From Parasponia andersonii (taxonomy: Eukaryota; Streptophyta; Magnoliopsida; Rosales; Cannabaceae): DNA of 64,000 bases. How positions within the stretch are numbered: the first letter of the stretch is position 1; the number at the start of each line of letters is the position of its first letter. Below are positions 63,401 through 64,000 of the stretch, piece by piece. The notes under the pieces are model-generated. The model had not been told where the DNA came from and ran no database searches. It was given only the letters and a program-made list of their open reading frames with translations. Where the stretch lies: positions 112,036 through 176,035 of the forward strand of contig JXTB01000214.1 of the NCBI GenBank assembly GCA_002914805.1. Direction: 5' to 3'. Both the position numbers and the translations under genes were made by a program.

Positions 63401-64000
63401 TCAAAACTTTGGCTCCGTTGCCTACTCTAATCGTGAATTTTCCATTGGCAAGTTCCCTTAAAGAACTAAGTTTCTAAAAAAAAGAATAAATATGATTAGT
63501 TCCTGAATTAACTATCCAAGGAGATATATCAAATAAATCTTCTTCTACTAAACAAGATTCTAAAACAAGTAAATCATATTTACCTTTCTTTTTCTCTTTC
63601 AATTTGGAGAGATACTTGTTACAGTTTCTCTTCCAATGCCTTCAACGTTGTAGTGAAAATATTTTCCCTTAGAATTTTTGTCCTTGGAGTTGTTCTTTTT
63701 GGTGCTTGTGTTGCCCTTCTTGCTCTTTTTAGGCTTAGACCCAAAGACACCCTTATTCTTCCTTTTCTTGTTTATTAGAGATGGAGGGATTTTCTTCTGC
63801 AATATTTGGTTCAGCAACAGTTATTGAGCCATCTTTACCTTTATCTTTCGATATTGATTAAAAGGTTTGTAGTTCGTTGAGTAGTTGAATTATCGTATAG
63901 TTTAACTTATTTATAACATGGTTGCTCTTGAACTAAAGAAAATCAGTTGAGAGTGATTCCAAAATCATACTCACTTAAGTGTGGTCATCGATCGTAGCCC
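60453..64000 (-). pseudogene. Decayed Ty1/copia gag-pol, 5' end outside window
   Basis: In element orientation from the window end: a gag nucleocapsid remnant near 63700-63590 (lysine-rich, then a degenerate zinc knuckle where Cys is Tyr, KYFHYNVEG); the protease/GAG-pre-integrase area (63404-63117, FRRNLISISRLF, NGLYILRP); integrase (62966-62300, LELVHSDVCG, FVTFIDDYSRYGYVYL, then [10 protein letters not shown] in a second frame); the pre-RT linker (RRSGRIIRP near 62100); reverse transcriptase (about 62010-61280, EKWQEAMNQEMESM, QFQMKDLGGVSYGLGI); and RNase H (61133-60453, ASAVGSLIYA, NNSRPVANSKE, ENNIVDPFTKTLP). Stops and frameshifts separate these blocks, so it is not autonomous. It is a different, better-kept lineage than the relic at the window start. 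Confidence 0.92.

Noticed and set aside
1-64000. tRNA or rRNA genes, organelle insertions, biosynthetic or defence clusters
   Set aside because: I saw no A/B-box cloverleaf, rRNA segment or plastid-like block. The genes are unrelated housekeeping functions.

Overview
The window is nuclear DNA from a flowering plant, very probably a eudicot. It is AT-rich, its genes are split by many short GT-AG introns, the repeats are typical plant types (Ty1/copia, hAT, Mutator-like and small TIR elements), and the genes are closest in layout to their Arabidopsis counterparts as I remember them. The species cannot be named from the sequence. Single Ns and one 18-N run mark a draft assembly.

Layout. 1-2568: the 3' part of a decayed plus-strand Ty1/copia pol. 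2801-6077 (+): an eight-exon DEAD-box helicase of the RH39 type, 574 aa, with DEVD in motif II. About 6455-14920: a repeat-filled block that I read as a large non-autonomous Mutator-like element with inverted arms. It carries five copies of a small element that sits inside (TA)n tracts. 15392-15792: a second, TIR-bearing MITE. 17563-21372 and 25489-29295 (+): two intact, intronless, tandem 5-oxoprolinase genes (1269 and 1268 aa), each with a probable 5'-UTR intron. 31119-39352 (-): a complete 23-exon cytosolic-type glutaminyl-tRNA synthetase, 794 aa, with two GC-AG introns and a MITE inside an intron. 45602-49091 (-): a complete six-exon eIF3 subunit j gene, 224 aa, whose first coding exon holds only 13 bases. 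Broken duplicates of this gene flank it on both sides. 52425-55440: a second Mutator-like relic with about 185-bp tandem units. 55455-57990 (-): a dead hAT transposase of the TTF/ZMYM1-like type. 58384-58642: a small LTR-PBS-purine relic. 58643-64000 (-): the 3' LTR and decayed gag-pol of another Ty1/copia element that runs off the window.

The five intact genes are ordinary housekeeping functions: plastid-type RNA helicase, glutathione-cycle 5-oxoproline hydrolysis (two copies), tRNA charging and translation initiation. They do not form an operon or gene cluster. The two translation genes share telo-box motifs upstream. All gene models were built by joining exons so that reading phase and family sequence agree across every junction; transcript ends and UTR introns are inferred. 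The least ordinary content is the repeat fraction: a (TA)n-associated element family of at least seven copies, two related large elements with fold-back organisation, and the shattered duplicates around eIF3j.
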